64,000 bases of DNA, taken from Leptidea sinapis. Its lineage: Eukaryota; Arthropoda; Insecta; Lepidoptera; Pieridae. The first letter of the stretch is position 1. Each line of letters opens with the position of its first letter. Under the pieces are notes generated by a model that did no database searches, was not told the DNA's origin, and saw nothing but the letters and a program-made list of their open reading frames with translations. The stretch is from NCBI RefSeq assembly GCF_905404315.1, contig NC_066290.1:11841453-11905452 (forward strand). The letters run 5' to 3'. Shown piece by piece: positions 1 through 10,786 of this stretch. Position numbers and translations under genes: made by a program.

Positions 1-128
1 ACAAAATTTTTATGAACTGACTCGAACCCGCGACCTCTCGCGTTCTGTGCGAGTGCTCCCCAACTGAGTGAACCGTTCGATTGACGTATCGTTGATAAAA
101 TCTTGATTACTTTGTTCAACTCTCAGGT
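1..128 (-). repeat. tRNA-like repeat, family T, copy 1 (partial)
   Basis: Read on the minus strand this matches the copies at 34849-35130 and 50150-50310. It has a gagagttgaacaaag block, then gattttat, then a tRNA-like part with an A-box-like segment, an 'acagaac' anticodon-loop-like segment and the B-box gcgggttcga. It is cut by the window edge. The T-arm is degenerate, so this copy does not fold as well as the 35026 copy. Confidence 0.6.
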
Positions 129-370
129 TTCTTTCAGATAATTCATAAAGTTTCATCATAAATTGTCACAAAACGGAATTGTGAAACAAATGATGCATGA
201 AAGTTTGCGGGTAATTAATTGAGGAATGGAAATCTAGGCTCAGAATTCTAAAAAGAGAAAAAACGAAAGAAAGATAAATATCTGCGGTTGCAAAGGAAAA
301 TCGATAGACTTGTAACGTAAATAAAGATTTTTAGAGTCAACTTTCATAAAACACAAATAACTATTATTTA

Positions 371-580
371 TTAACGGCTGTTTTCAATAACGTATCTCTA
401 GCTACGGATACATTGCTGTCACCGTTTAGTGACAATGTCTTATCTATAGTTATGTCCAATATAGTTATAGTCTAATGCTTTATATGCGTCTATAGTTTAT
501 TGAAATGTAAGTAATCGTAAAAGGATAGATTTGTCTACCTCTAGTAAGTTAAACTAAGAATAGATAGGTTATTGAAAACT
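371..580. mobile_element. TIR element (MITE), first half of composite pair
   Basis: The left end reads ggctgttttcaataac and the right end is its inverted partner gttattgaaaac, with an AT-rich body between. The same element is followed by the same neighbour element again at 42264-42660, where the left end is ggccgttttcaataacc. No coding sequence is seen. It is a non-autonomous DNA element of unknown superfamily. Confidence 0.6.
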
Positions 581-594
581 CTTGTCAGACAACT

Positions 595-906
595 ATTAAC
601 GGCTATTCCCAATATACTATCTATAGATACTGTCTCTCTGTTCTACTGTCAGTAATTAGCTGTCAATAATCTGAAGCTGTCCCAATATACCCGATAAGTC
701 ATTCTTATCGCCTTATATTGGGACGCGTGAATTGCAATTTCCATACAAACTTCTATCGCTGGTAAGCTATATGTCGTCCCATTGACAGACAGCGTGTTCG
801 GATAAGGTGAGTTACAGTCGATCAATTTATTGGGTCAGAAAAGACAACGATAGTTACGATTTTTATCTTAAGTAAGAGTGAGACTGAATATTGGGAACGG
901 CCGTAA
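595..906. mobile_element. TIR element (MITE), second half of composite pair
   Basis: The left end is acggctattcccaatat and the right end is its inverted partner atattgggaacggccgt. The body carries blocks such as gaagctgtcccaatatacc that recur at 42440-42600. No coding sequence is seen. Confidence 0.6.
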
Positions 907-1397
907 GGCAACATAACATATCAAACAAGAATATTTACAACACTTTTGAGTAAAGCAACTTTCATAAGTAGGTTAGGTTAGGTTAACCCTGTTTTTTGAA
1001 TCACTTTCACCGGATCACCCTAAATTATTAAAGTAAACCAAACGACGACACAAATTAAAAAATGCCTCTCGAGAGAAAGTGGTGCAGTTTCGACCAAATG
1101 CAGTAAATAACAGAATTTCGCAAAAATAATAATGTTTCATACTGACTTGGTCGCGATCGGCGGCGGGGCGAGTATCGCGTAGAAAGGTGCAGTCGCCTGA
1201 ACAACTTTCGCGATAAATCTTTGAATAATGATGAATAATGCAATAAGAGAGCTATTTACTATAATTTATAGTTGGATCTTTAATTGAAGCTACTAAATAA
1301 TTAATTATGCAAATACGAAAGCACGTTTTGGATCAGATTTGTTTAATTTTGACTAAATTAATGTTTAACTATAGCAAAACGCCACTTCGCACATATT
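907..1397. other. No gene seen; short (TTAGG)3 run
   Basis: AT-rich sequence without a credible coding region. Positions 970-984 carry three TTAGG units, the insect telomere unit, but far too few to be a telomere. The short minus-strand ORF at 1055-1243 is low in complexity and resembles nothing I recognise. Confidence 0.4.
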
Positions 1398-1730
1398 TAT
1401 TTTATGGAATAGGAGGAAAAACGAGCGTTAACCTGGTGTTAAGTTTTCACCGCGACCCACAACCTCTTGCAACACCAGAGGAATCACAGAAGCGTTGCCG
1501 GCTTTTAAGGAAGGCGTACGTGCATTTTTTAAAGGTACCCATGTCGTATCGTCCCGGAAAGACCGCACAAGGAAGCTCATTCCATAGCTTTGTAGTACGT
1601 GGAAGAAAGTTCCTTGAAAACCGCACTGTCGAGGACCGCCACACATCCAGATCGTGGGGATGATATCCTAACTTGTGGCGTGTCGTGCGAAGGTGGATCA
1701 GTATAAACAGCTCTTCGGAACACTCCCAAG
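1398..1730 (-). mobile_element. 5'-truncated non-LTR retrotransposon, family A 3' end
   Basis: The minus strand encodes the C-terminal tail shared by all family A copies here (MWRSSTVRFSRNF, then TKLWNELPCAVFPGRYDM), followed by a 3' end rich in tattccata. Copies occur at 7110, 20635, 22235, 49895 and 52005. The reading frame is broken near its end. The reverse-transcriptase core is missing, as expected for a 5'-truncated LINE. Confidence 0.75.
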
Positions 1731-2035
1731 ATAAATGCGACTATTTACTCACAAATAGTCAGCTTTTATTCATGGGATAGTCTGTTTGTAAATTTCTTAT
1801 TACATTGGGACCAGACATTGACAAAATACCAAAAATAAGATCACACTAGCGACATTGACAAAATACCAAAAAAAATAACGTCCCATCACTACGAAATTCA
1901 CAGGATTAGTCAATAGGCTAACCAGCTAATCTGAAGATTGCTAATAAAAATAAGTTTTGAAGTCTATAGGGAATAATTTAAAGCTAGCATTTATATAGCC
2001 CCAAACTTTATCGGGCCTACGTGCAGAGGGTGTCT
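1731..2035. other. No gene seen
   Basis: AT-rich spacer with a local duplication: 'gacattgacaaaataccaaaa' appears twice, around 1816 and 1854. Nothing else recognisable. Confidence 0.4.
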
Positions 2036-2330
2036 GGTTCAAATTCAAATTCAAAATCACTTTATTCATGTAGGTCACGGAAATGACACTTATATTATCA
2101 AAACATAAAAGTATTTTTTCTTATTGAATTTACCGCTACTTCGTAAAGGGTTGCCACTCTTTTAAATCAAGATTCTAAATAATTGTTTTACAAATAATTT
2201 CAATTACAATATATGCAAAGTGACGCAACAAAAATACTCAAATGTAAAAAACTGCTTTCAGTTTTTAAGCCTTTGCTTACACGAGTAAGTCAAAGAAGAA
2301 ATGAAAGTTAATTAATACTTATAAACACAA
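2036..2330 (-). mobile_element. Non-LTR retrotransposon 3' end, family D
   Basis: The sequence starts with an inverted LINE tail (repeated aattcaaattcaaa) followed by the block gtaggtcacggaaatgacac and gccactcttttaa. It matches 53170-53540 in the same orientation and 48250-48415 in the opposite one. It is a 3' UTR without coding sequence. Confidence 0.65.
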
Positions 2331-2447
2331 TGATGGTTGAGGATGAAACCATCACTCATGTAATTCTGGAATGTGCAGGAGTGGCCAAACATCTGCGAAC
2401 GTCCCAGGAGTGATTTTCTGGAAGGAGCTGGGCTGGTTGGAGTAACT
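2330..2447 (+). pseudogene. Non-LTR retrotransposon C-terminal fragment
   Basis: Translation gives a short RNase-H-distal tail (EDETITHVILECAGVAK, then FWKELGWLE and a stop), typical of the end of R1/LOA-type pol proteins with an H-x-x-L-x-C zinc-like motif. A frame change separates the two pieces. It is a relic abutting the family D 3' end. Confidence 0.6.
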
Positions 2448-2890
2448 GACCAACGCAGGAAAAATAAACCAAACTTAACATAAACGAAAAATTTTATGGA
2501 ATAATATTAGTAAATTGTTCAGCAATTTTATTTAAAGCAATTCAAACATTGTGATTGAGTTTCATAAGATATTCAAATTGTGTGACTAAAACGCCAAGTA
2601 ACTTAACTGTTCTGATGGTAAAGTATTTGAGAACTACATAATCAGAATACCTCCACAAAGCCATCCATTGTATTTTTATACGTCGACATCTTAACCACTA
2701 TACAAGTACAACAATTCAAATGAGATCATGGAACTTTCTAGGCTGGTACGACACAGAATTCCCTAACAGGATGATTATATTGTCTAGAATTCTCGGATAT
2801 AGTTACGATGGTATTGTTTTCAAATAAACGGCTATTTCTATTATAAAAGCTGTCTACATCGTAATAAAAACTAGTAAATTATTAATTAAT
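2448..2890. other. No gene seen
   Basis: AT-rich sequence with no supported coding region or repeat that I can place. Confidence 0.4.
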
Positions 2891-3155
2891 GACGTCCTGT
2901 ATAGCCGAGTGGTTAGCGATCCTACCTACAAAGCTAGAGGCCCCGGGTGCGAATCCCGGTAGGTGCAAGCATTTATATGATGAATATGGATGTTTGTTTC
3001 CGAGTCATGGATGTTTAAATGTATTTATGTATGTTTAAGTAAGTATATTGTATTAAATATATCGTTGTCTTGTAACCCATAACACAGGCTATAAATGCTT
3101 TACTTGGGGCAAGATAATTTGTGTAAAAAGTGTGTCAATATTATAAAAAAAAAAA
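2891..3155 (+). mobile_element. tRNA-derived SINE, full length
   Basis: The head has an A-box (tagccgagtgg) and a B-box (gggtgcgaatccc). The body reads tgatgaatatggatgtttg, then cttggggcaagataa, and ends in an A-rich tail at 3143-3155. Other copies are at 10787-11345 (5' truncated, with an insertion) and 47543-47880 (with an insertion). It is transcribed by RNA polymerase III in this kind of family and mobilised in trans by a LINE. Confidence 0.8.
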
Positions 3156-3662
3156 TCACTGACAAGAGTTAGTTATTTAATAACTTCCGAGATTCGACAA
3201 AATCGTTAAACGCGAAATTCAATTTAATTATGACTTGGAATTTTTTTAGAAATTGTATTATTGTTTCTCTAAAACTTTGAGCATTTGGAAGTGTTTCTAT
3301 CGCTGGAGCCATTAGAGCTCTTAGCCTAGAAACAAAAATTGTCTTCGCTCTGAGCTTAACACGTCCCTTTTTATGATACAAGTGTAAAGAATCGGTCACT
3401 GACTTATTATCTTTTTTGTATTACGCACCTAAATTGATGAATCTATTTTTTGCCCCGGCGTGTGCCTATAAATGATTGATCTCCATTAGGAGTTGTGGAA
3501 ATTGTGGTTATGCAAAGAGATTTAAGTTTCCTCTAATACAGTTTAGGGTTTGCTTTTATCTAAAGCACGTTCTTGAAATTTATCTCCTTTAAGAGACGCA
3601 GGATCCTCGGGGTTCAAATAGGGATCATGCTCTCCAATAATGTACTTAATTTTAGGCACGAT
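3156..3662. other. No gene supported
   Basis: One minus-strand ORF at 3169-3399 (76 codons) is mildly lysine/arginine-rich, but I find no motif, no repeat copy and no splice context, so I do not call it a gene. The rest is AT-rich. Confidence 0.35.
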
Positions 3663-4212
3663 TTTTTTTATGAAAATGAGGGACGAGACGAGCCGGACGT
3701 TCAGCTGATGGTAATTGAGACGCTCTGCCCATTATGCCCATCCTCAATCTAATTGTTTTATTTATTATAATTTTACTAGGTCTGTTTTAATTATTTTTTT
3801 AGTTGTTTTTATAGTTTAAGTTTAGTTTTCTTAACTTATAATTTAGTTTAATATATTATGTTATAATAACTTGTTTGTTATAGGTTCCCTTATTATATTA
3901 TAATTTATGACCTATTTTTAGCAGTGTAATTATGTTGCCAATAAAGTTTATTATTATTATTATAAAATGTAGTGCCGCACAGGTTTCTTGAAATAACCAA
4001 AAATTCTGAACGGCACAACAATTGCCCTCGTCACCTTGAGACATATAATGTTAATTCGCATTTGCCCAGTAATTTCACTAGCTACGGCGCCCTTCAGACT
4101 GAAACACAATAATGCTTACACATTACTGCTTCACGCCAGATAGGCCAATCGGCGCCGTTGTGGTACCCATAATCTAGCCAACATCCTGTGCAAAGGAGCC
4201 ACCCACTAGTAA
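3663..4212 (-). mobile_element. Interspersed repeat family E, interrupted copy
   Basis: On the minus strand it has the family E layout: ggctcctttgcacaggatg, acggcgcc, an internal inverted repeat around gtgccgc, then agctgaacgtcc and an end of ccctcattttcataaaaa. It is interrupted at 3741-3965 by another element. Copies: 10259, 13335, 32498, 45095, 45650 and 46470. Non-coding and about 300 bp when uninterrupted. It could be a SINE-like or a TIR element. Confidence 0.65.
3741..3965 (+). mobile_element. LINE-like 3' end nested in family E repeat
   Basis: AT-rich insertion ending in 'gccaataaagtttatt' and a TTA/ATT microsatellite tail, the form of a 5'-truncated LINE 3' UTR with its polyadenylation signal. 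It splits a family E copy that resumes at 3965. Confidence 0.5.
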
Positions 4213-4939
4213 GATAACATCTGAGCAGGAAGTGTTCAATGGCCTCGCAAAAGAATCTGTAGTTATCTCCTGCTCATTTCAATATATAGCTTAGAAGACT
4301 TACAATGATAGCTACCCAAGACCAGGTATGCAGCAACAGTCCTAAATGCCACATGTCTCTACGCTTTTTACTTCCATTTACCGCCATTAACTAACATGGT
4401 GTAAGATTACCTAATAGACGAGTGATCGACAACTCTTCAGTAAACCTGAATAGCGTCGGAAAAGCTGTTAACAGTGATAATTTACATAATAAATAGCGAT
4501 TAAAAATCTTGTTTCCTGCATCTTACGCCTGCAAATTAAGTAATCTGTGATTTGCTCAGGATGGACACTGACCCATCCTGTTATAAATAGATGTAACCAA
4601 ACGCAAAATACATAAATTATTTTAATTTCCGTGAACATTACGATGGCATATATACTACGGATTATGAAGCACAAAAAAAACAAGAAAACATTGATATCAC
4701 ATGGGAAATTTAAGTAGGTATTCTCTTCTAGTAAGCGTAGTACTAAGTATTAATACTTTAAATATATCTTTAAAATAATATTACTTATATTAATTATAAA
4801 TTGAAAACTTTTAAGCGGAGAAAATGCGTTATTTGTTGATGGACATTTCTTTCGTTTTGGGCTAGAGAATGGGTTAAATGGGGTGCAGCATAAAAGCTCA
4901 TAAAAGAGTTCCGGTAAGGAGTTCTATAATAATATAATA
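4213..4939. other. No gene seen
   Basis: AT-rich sequence. No conserved coding segment and no placed repeat. Confidence 0.4.
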
Positions 4940-5345
4940 TTCATTAGATACATAATAGCTTTAAGGGTAAATGTATACAATTTTATAATAATTTCCCGGC
5001 CACTGTTAAGGCATTATCTATAAATAAATTTAAATGTTTTATTAAAAAATGGCGCTGTCGTAAATCCTATTACTCCACAGCTGAATATCTAAGTGATCGG
5101 ACAGCCTGGGACTAGATTATGATTATTTTATAGCGATAGAAATGACTGTACAATATTATATATTTTTATTGAAAAGAGTGCAAAAAAAATGCTGGGAGAG
5201 TTTCTTGCGCCGCTTCTTCTCTCTCAGAGCGCCATTTGTTTCCGAAGCGGTAGTAGTATCTAGTATATTAGAAATGACATCAAAAAAGAATTCTAAAGGA
5301 ATCAATTTTGAAAAAATAAATGCCTTTTATGCCTTTTTTAATGTT
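4940..5345 (+). mobile_element. 5'-truncated LINE, family B 3' end
   Basis: It carries the last codons of the family B reverse-transcriptase protein (INKFKCFIKKW, then SYYSTAEYLSDRTAWD and a stop) and the 3' UTR signature gcgccatttgtttccgaagc, ending near aaataaatgcctttt. The best copy of the family is at 22945-25655. Confidence 0.75.
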
Positions 5346-5512
5346 CCTCCTCCTTGGACTCCTTACTTGCATAGACTGCGACTTCAGTGCGGTTTATTCT
5401 TTTATTTTTATCAATCATAAAATTCGCAGTACACACTAAGTATAATCTAACTAAAAACAGCACTGCAGCCTGGCAAAACTCTCTAAGAAAAAAGCAATTC
5501 ACTCGATTGTAT
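5346..5512. other. Short spacer
   Basis: No feature recognised. Confidence 0.3.
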
Positions 5513-5705
5513 GAAAAGTGCAGTCATTGGTAGATTGACAGATGACCGCTATAATCTTGTAAGAAACGGAAATAGCCGAAATCCACTACGTTATAATCAA
5601 CTGTTCGATTTCAAACTTAGCCGGATTTCGTCGCCAATGGCCATACTGTAATTACTAGTGACAACTATTTCAAACTTAGATCAAATGACTGCACGTTTCA
5701 TGCTA
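5513..5705. mobile_element. MITE with GTGCAGTCATT terminal inverted repeats
   Basis: The left end gaaaagtgcagtcattgg is the inverted partner of the right end aaatgactgcacgtttc. About 190 bp, non-coding, with internal matches of the form gatttcaaactta and atttcaaacttag. Confidence 0.55.
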
Positions 5706-6130
5706 AATTAAATTTCAATTTTTAACTAGGCAGTCCTACCTCTTATTACGTAGTATTTACATCCTCTTTGCAGTTCTGTATTTAATCTAAATTGACAGAT
5801 GAATCTCAATTGTATTTTTTATATATTTAGAGCATTGATAACAAGACCATCAGCTAAAACAAAAATACAATAAATTATGGGCAAAAAAATCTTTATGTAG
5901 ATTAAACTAACTTATCACTTTAAACAGATGCAACTCAAACTCCGTGCCAAAATAGAAACACAGTTCTGCCAATCTAACAAAAGTAAAGCAAACTTGAATT
6001 TGGAACCATAAATTATCCTCATCCCCGATGCTTTTTTGACTGACAGTATATTGCAGTTCTTATATTATATATTAGTTAAATTATTATAGTTAAGTTTAGT
6101 TTATTATTAGTTTTTTAAGTACTATACTAC
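5706..6130. other. No gene seen
   Basis: AT-rich. The block tttagagcattgataacaagaccatc (5827-5852) recurs in altered form at 51703-51727, just upstream of CNIH4, so it belongs to an unplaced repeat. Confidence 0.35.
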
Positions 6131-6590
6131 TATTATAACACTAGAAATAAGGGATTGCTTGTATCTAATTCTAGTAGGCTTCATAAGATACGTAATAGCC
6201 TTAAGGGTAAATTTATACACTTCTATAATAAAGTCCCAGCCACTGTTCAGGCATTATCTATAAATAAATTCAAATGTTTTATAAAAAAATGGCTCTGTCG
6301 TAAATCCTATTACTCCACTGCTGAATATCTAAATGATCGGACAGCCTGGGACTAGATTGTGATTATTTTATAGCGATAGAAATGACTGTATAATATTGTA
6401 TATTTTTATTGAAAAGAGCGCAAATAAAGACTGCTGGGAGAGCTTCTTGCGCCACTTCTTCTCTCTCAGAGCGCCATTTGTTTCCGAAGCGGTAGTAGTA
6501 TCTAGTATATTAGAAATGACATCAAAAATAATTCTAAACGAATCAATTTTGAGAAAATAAATGCCTTTTATTCCTTTTAATCCTTGAAGC
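6131..6590 (+). mobile_element. 5'-truncated LINE, family B 3' end
   Basis: It encodes the C-terminus from SSRLHKIRNSLKGKF to YLNDRTAWD and a stop, then the family B 3' UTR. The frame is intact from 6155 to 6355. Flanks are AT-rich and no clear target-site duplication was picked out by eye. Confidence 0.75.
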
Positions 6591-6861
6591 AAATAAAGCA
6601 CTCATTCGAAGAGTTAAGTAATTTAAACATGAAGGAAGTAAGATAGTATCTTACGAAGCATCAAAACCACCTGGGAAACTGTTTTGTCTGTATCAACGCA
6701 CTGTAACTGTACGCAGAAAACATTTTCAAATGTGTTTATAATTCACGTGAGAAAGTTCTTGTAATTTTAAAATCGTTAAACGAAGTTCGTGAAGAAGGGG
6801 CGCCCTAACTTCCTTATTTATTGTATTATATTGTTTGTGATTGCATTTTTGGTTTCTACCA
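6591..6861. other. No gene seen
   Basis: Spacer without recognisable coding sequence. Confidence 0.3.
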
Positions 6862-6996
6862 TCATCATCATCAGCCGGAAGACGTCCATTGCTGGACAAA
6901 GGCCTCCCCCAAAGATCTCCATAACAATCGGTCCTGCGCTGCCCTCACCCAACGTATTCCGGCGATCTTGACCAGCTCGTCGGTCCATCTTGTGGG
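6862..6996 (-). pseudogene. RTE-type LINE C-terminal fragment
   Basis: The minus strand encodes the RTE-type reverse-transcriptase tail: PTRWTDELVKIAG, then AAQDRLLWRSLGEAFVQQW and a stop, followed by a TGATGATGATG tail (catcatcatcat on the plus strand). This tail-plus-trinucleotide arrangement is usual for RTE 3' ends. Confidence 0.7.
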
Positions 6997-7109
6997 TACT
7001 TTAGTAAGGGGCATAAATAATTGCTATTATTTTTAAATAGTCGTTATTGGAATATAATGCTTAAATTTTAACATAATAATCTCTGCAACTGTAAGTAGCA
7101 TAATATGGG

Positions 7110-7369
7110 TACATCCCCACCATCTGGATGTGTGGCGGTCCTCCACAGTGCGGTTTTCAAGGAGCTTTCTTCCTCGTAATACGAAGATGTGGAATGAGCT
7201 TCCTTGTGCGGTGTTTCCGGAACGATACAACATGGGTGCCTTCAAAAAAAGCGCATACACCTTCCTTTAAGGCCTTGTGATTTCCCTGGTGTTGCAAGAG
7301 AGTGTGGGCGGCGGTGATCACTTAACACCGGGTGACCCGTACGCTCGTTTGTTCCTATTCCATAAAAAA
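7110..7369 (+). mobile_element. 5'-truncated LINE, family A 3' end
   Basis: It begins at the family A block catctggatgtgtggcggtc, carries the degenerate C-terminus and ends in cctattccataaaaaaa. Only the last ~260 bp of the element are present. Confidence 0.7.
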
Positions 7370-8124
7370 AAATATCTATATGTACATATGTGTATGTTTG
7401 TCTGTATGTATGTCCGGGCAGAACGCAAAACTTACTGAATAGATTTAATTCAAATTTTACATGATTATTAACAAGAGGTCGGGACAACTTAAAGGCTACA
7501 TTTAGTCACATTACATGCAGGCATAGTATTTTTTTTGCAGAGGAGTACACCTGAGTATATAGTAAAATATGTAATATTTATATCATTATCTTTTTATAAA
7601 GTAAATAAAATATTAACACAACATTTTGTTTGTGCCATCCTTGTAATTAATGGCAAATAAATGCATGAATATAAATGAATAATTATAGTTACAATGTTCA
7701 TGAGATATCATTAATGAATTGTTCAAGTCATAACAGCGCCACGTCAATCTCGAGTCATTATCGATTCAAATAATCTCGGAGCGTAAATTGAAGCTTATTA
7801 GCTATTAAACTACTGATTAAACTCTTATATATATTATTGTGCTATTTTGTTTGCATATACAGTATGTTGTGTGTGTGTATGTGTGTGTGTTTATGTGTGT
7901 ATATATATCCTATGCCCTTAGGTTATCTGGAGGAGATCGCTGGATATCGATAAGGTAGGCTAATTGTGCAACCATAACTCTCATATGTACAAATTGAAAC
8001 TTTATTTTAAGCGCAATAATGAATTTTTATTCATTATTATAAGATCACGGTTTTTTTTTATTTAATTGAACGTTCTGACAGTTTTCATCAAAGAGAATAA
8101 TGATACAGTTCTTGTATATTGAAT
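7370..8124. other. No gene seen; microsatellites
   Basis: AT-rich, with a TGTATG-type run near 7380-7412 and a (GT)n/TATG run at 7867-7905. No conserved coding sequence. Confidence 0.4.
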
Positions 8125-8262
8125 TTACGTACTGGAAGACGCAGTGTTGGTAAGCCCTACAAGATGGACCTATGATGTGGTCAAGACCGACCATCGTGGA
8201 GATCTTTGGGAGAGGCCTTTGTCCTCTGTGATGATAACCATCGACCATGCAAACAATTGGGT
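8125..8262 (+). pseudogene. Degenerate RTE-type LINE C-terminal fragment
   Basis: The plus strand resembles the RTE tail seen at 6862-6996 (acaagatggacc, tggtcaagaccg, gagatctttgggagaggcctttgtc, then tgatgataacca) but with indels. Confidence 0.5.
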
Positions 8263-9159
8263 CAACTACACCAACTACAAATTTTTGTTGTACATTATAG
8301 TCTTCTTCGCATAATTTGATAAAAGACGTGTGGCACTCGGGACTGCCGCGGTAAAGCTATTGCATAGCATTTTTTATCAACTTATGCAATTATAATTATT
8401 TATTTATTCTATTTAGGCAGTATTTTTTTTTTTTGATAAAATTAATTTAAAAAAAAGCAAACGGGAAGTGAGTAAAATTTTACTTGCAAGATTTAATTAC
8501 AGACAGACAACGGGACAGGTGAAACTAAATAAAAATGCTTGTCATAATAATAAAAATTATAAAAACGTGTTAAAAAAATAAAGAATTAAAAAAAAATTAA
8601 GACGTAACCCCAGGCTCGAACCTGGGACCTTCTGCACAAAAACCATACGTGATAACCGCTGTTTTCGTTGCAACTGTAATGACCGTGGCGAAATATCTAT
8701 ATAGATCTAGTAAGTAACTGTTAGGTTATTTTTGTTACGGAATTTCTGGATTCGGTCTCCACGCTCAAGGCCCGCGATAGAAGCTATGCAATAGCTTAAT
8801 ATAAAACACATACTTCTCCGTGTTCGTCATTTTCCTTTTATAAAGATACATGACGTGATGACCCAGAGAAATCCACTCCCAGTAATATCCAGGACCTATC
8901 AATATGTAAATTTTAAAATATCATTAAGAAGATTCTATGCAATGGGTATTTTATTTTTTATGGAAGAGTGGACAAACGAGCGTACGGGACAGATATTAAG
9001 TGATCACTTACGACTTACTTATTATTACAACATTTTTTATAATTTATATTGAGACCAAAGCTGCTTTACCTCAGTTAGCTTAATATAAGCTGTGTAATAA
9101 ATATAAATGTAAAATACATCGTGTATTGAATATTTAACTTGTACCTTAATTTATGACAT
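8263..9159. other. No gene; possible MITE and tRNA-like remnants
   Basis: The block gtggcactcgggactgcc at 8330 and gctatgcaatagctt at 8783 look like ends of a decayed interspersed element. The minus strand at 8600-8640 has a B-box-like ggttcgagcctgggg, but the rest of a tRNA cannot be folded. No coding sequence is supported. Confidence 0.35.
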
Positions 9160-9458
9160 GTAAAAGGCTATTTTTATGGTACTAACAATACAAGCCGATT
9201 GGTCGCCATTAAGAGATTTGCCATCGTCTGTGACAGATCAGTTTGCATCGCATCGTATCTTAAAAATGCCGCCGCGCATTGTGAAAAAGTGTAAAACAAT
9301 CTTTTAGAATTTAAAAAATCGGAGTTTCAAGTAGTCGGGGCCATAAGGGAGAAAAAATTGTGTTATCTGGTATCCCGCGTAACCGCACACACACTAGCGT
9401 AAAAGTGCTTCACTTGCTAATATCACGGCGCGGAGTCCTTCTTTTTTTACTAGTCCAT
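9160..9458. mobile_element. Degenerate copy of the 10834-11208 MITE
   Basis: It is similar to the inverted 10834-11208 element through acaagccgatt, gtctgtgacagatcagtttgc and taaccgcacacacactagc. The right terminal repeat ends at 9458 (ggagtccttctttttttact). The left terminal repeat is lost. A short ATG frame at 9266 (MPPRIVKKCK) matches the equivalent one in the other copy. Confidence 0.7.
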
Positions 9459-9897
9459 GACATATGTATTACAAAATATTATAATAATTACGAGTAGAAC
9501 GGCAAACGAAACCGTCCATAATAATGAACACTAATCGAATAATTCATTAACAATGATTTGTTCAAGGCTCAACGCCGCTCTGCCAAGTTCGCGCCACTAT
9601 TGCATACAATGCCTACTAAAGATCAATACAAAAACGAGATGCCATTCACCTCGATACGCGAAACGATGTTTACGAACTCGAGATTTCGATCTAAACTAGA
9701 ACGATTATAATCGATGCTTTAGTTTACTTTTTAATACAAAATTGTCTTTTGAATGTCAAATTGGGTTGAGAAAACTTTCTCGAGGCGCAAGCAATATTTT
9801 TATGATAAGTAGGTTTCTACGTTAATAACTTGATCAGATAACTTGATGAATTTTGGAAATAATGACAATAAATATAAATTTGGAAATCTTTGACATA
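9459..9897. other. No gene seen
   Basis: AT-rich spacer without placed repeats. Confidence 0.35.
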
Positions 9898-10112
9898 AGA
9901 TAAAACACTTTCAAAGGATTAAAACGCGTGAAAAAATTGTAACGGTGTTACATTAGATTTTTGCGAAAAAGTTTGACTCCCTGAAAACGAGACCTCGAAA
10001 CTTCTTGAAATGTCGGGTTAGCTAAAATAAAAATTTAACTATTACGCAATAATCTAATGTAAAACTTTTACAATTACACGCGTTCTAATCTTTTAAAAGT
10101 ATTTTAATTAAA
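9898..10112. repeat. Palindromic repeat, family I
   Basis: The left arm cactttcaaaggattaaaac plus gcgtg and the right arm (inverse of cacgcgttctaatctttta) form long imperfect inverted ends around a core reading gacctcgaaact. Single arms recur at 38355 and 46990, so this is a family. Confidence 0.55.
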
Positions 10113-10258
10113 TGTCTACACGCGTTAATCAAAGAAATTACTATTTGACATAAGAACCAACAGTTCAGCCGATAAATTATATATACTTGTAATAAATGAT
10201 TGAACTTTTACGACTACTCCGCTATAGATGGGAGAAAATATTTGAGGCGATGTAATTA

Positions 10259-10530
10259 CTAGTGGGAGGCTCCTTTGCACAGGATGCCCGCTAAATTATG
10301 GGTACCACAACGGCGCCTATTTCTGCCGTGAAGCAGTACTATGTAAGCATTACTGTGTTTTGGTCTGAAGGTGTCTCAAGGTGACGAGCGCAATTGTAGT
10401 GCCGCTCAGAATTTTTGAATTTTTCAAGAATCCTGAGCGGCACTGCATTGTAATAGGCATGGCGTATCAATTACCATCAGCTGAACGTCCTGCTCATCTC
10501 GTCCCTTATTATCATAAAAAAGAGAAACAT
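10259..10530 (+). mobile_element. Interspersed repeat family E
   Basis: Starts ggaggctcctttgcacagg, has the internal inverted pair tagtgccgctcag / ctgagcggcact, and ends agctgaacgtcctgctcat then ccttattatcataaaaaa. Confidence 0.7.
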
Positions 10531-10786
10531 CAGAAACTTTACAATAAGGACAGAGTCGTGAGCCCCGGATGCAAGTCGTGTCTACGAGCTAGTTACCGCT
10601 GTAGCTTGTAAGGAATTCTAATTCTGATACAGAGACACTAATTACTGGTCAGCTATTTTACAAGCCACTAACAGTTGCCGCTACCCGGAAACTGGTTTAT
10701 AAGTTCACATAGAGCACAAAGCGCTGCAACCTTAAATAATTTTAACGTCTAGATAGACTCTTTCTTTTAGACAACCGATAAAAACG

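Noticed and set aside
970..984. Three TTAGG units, the insect telomere repeat
   Set aside because: Only three units; interstitial short runs are expected by chance and no longer array is present.
3169..3399. 76-codon minus-strand ORF
   Set aside because: No motif, no copy in the window, no splice context; insufficient evidence for a gene.
8600..8690. tRNA-like sequence on the minus strand
   Set aside because: Only a B-box-like segment and one short stem; acceptor and D arms do not pair.
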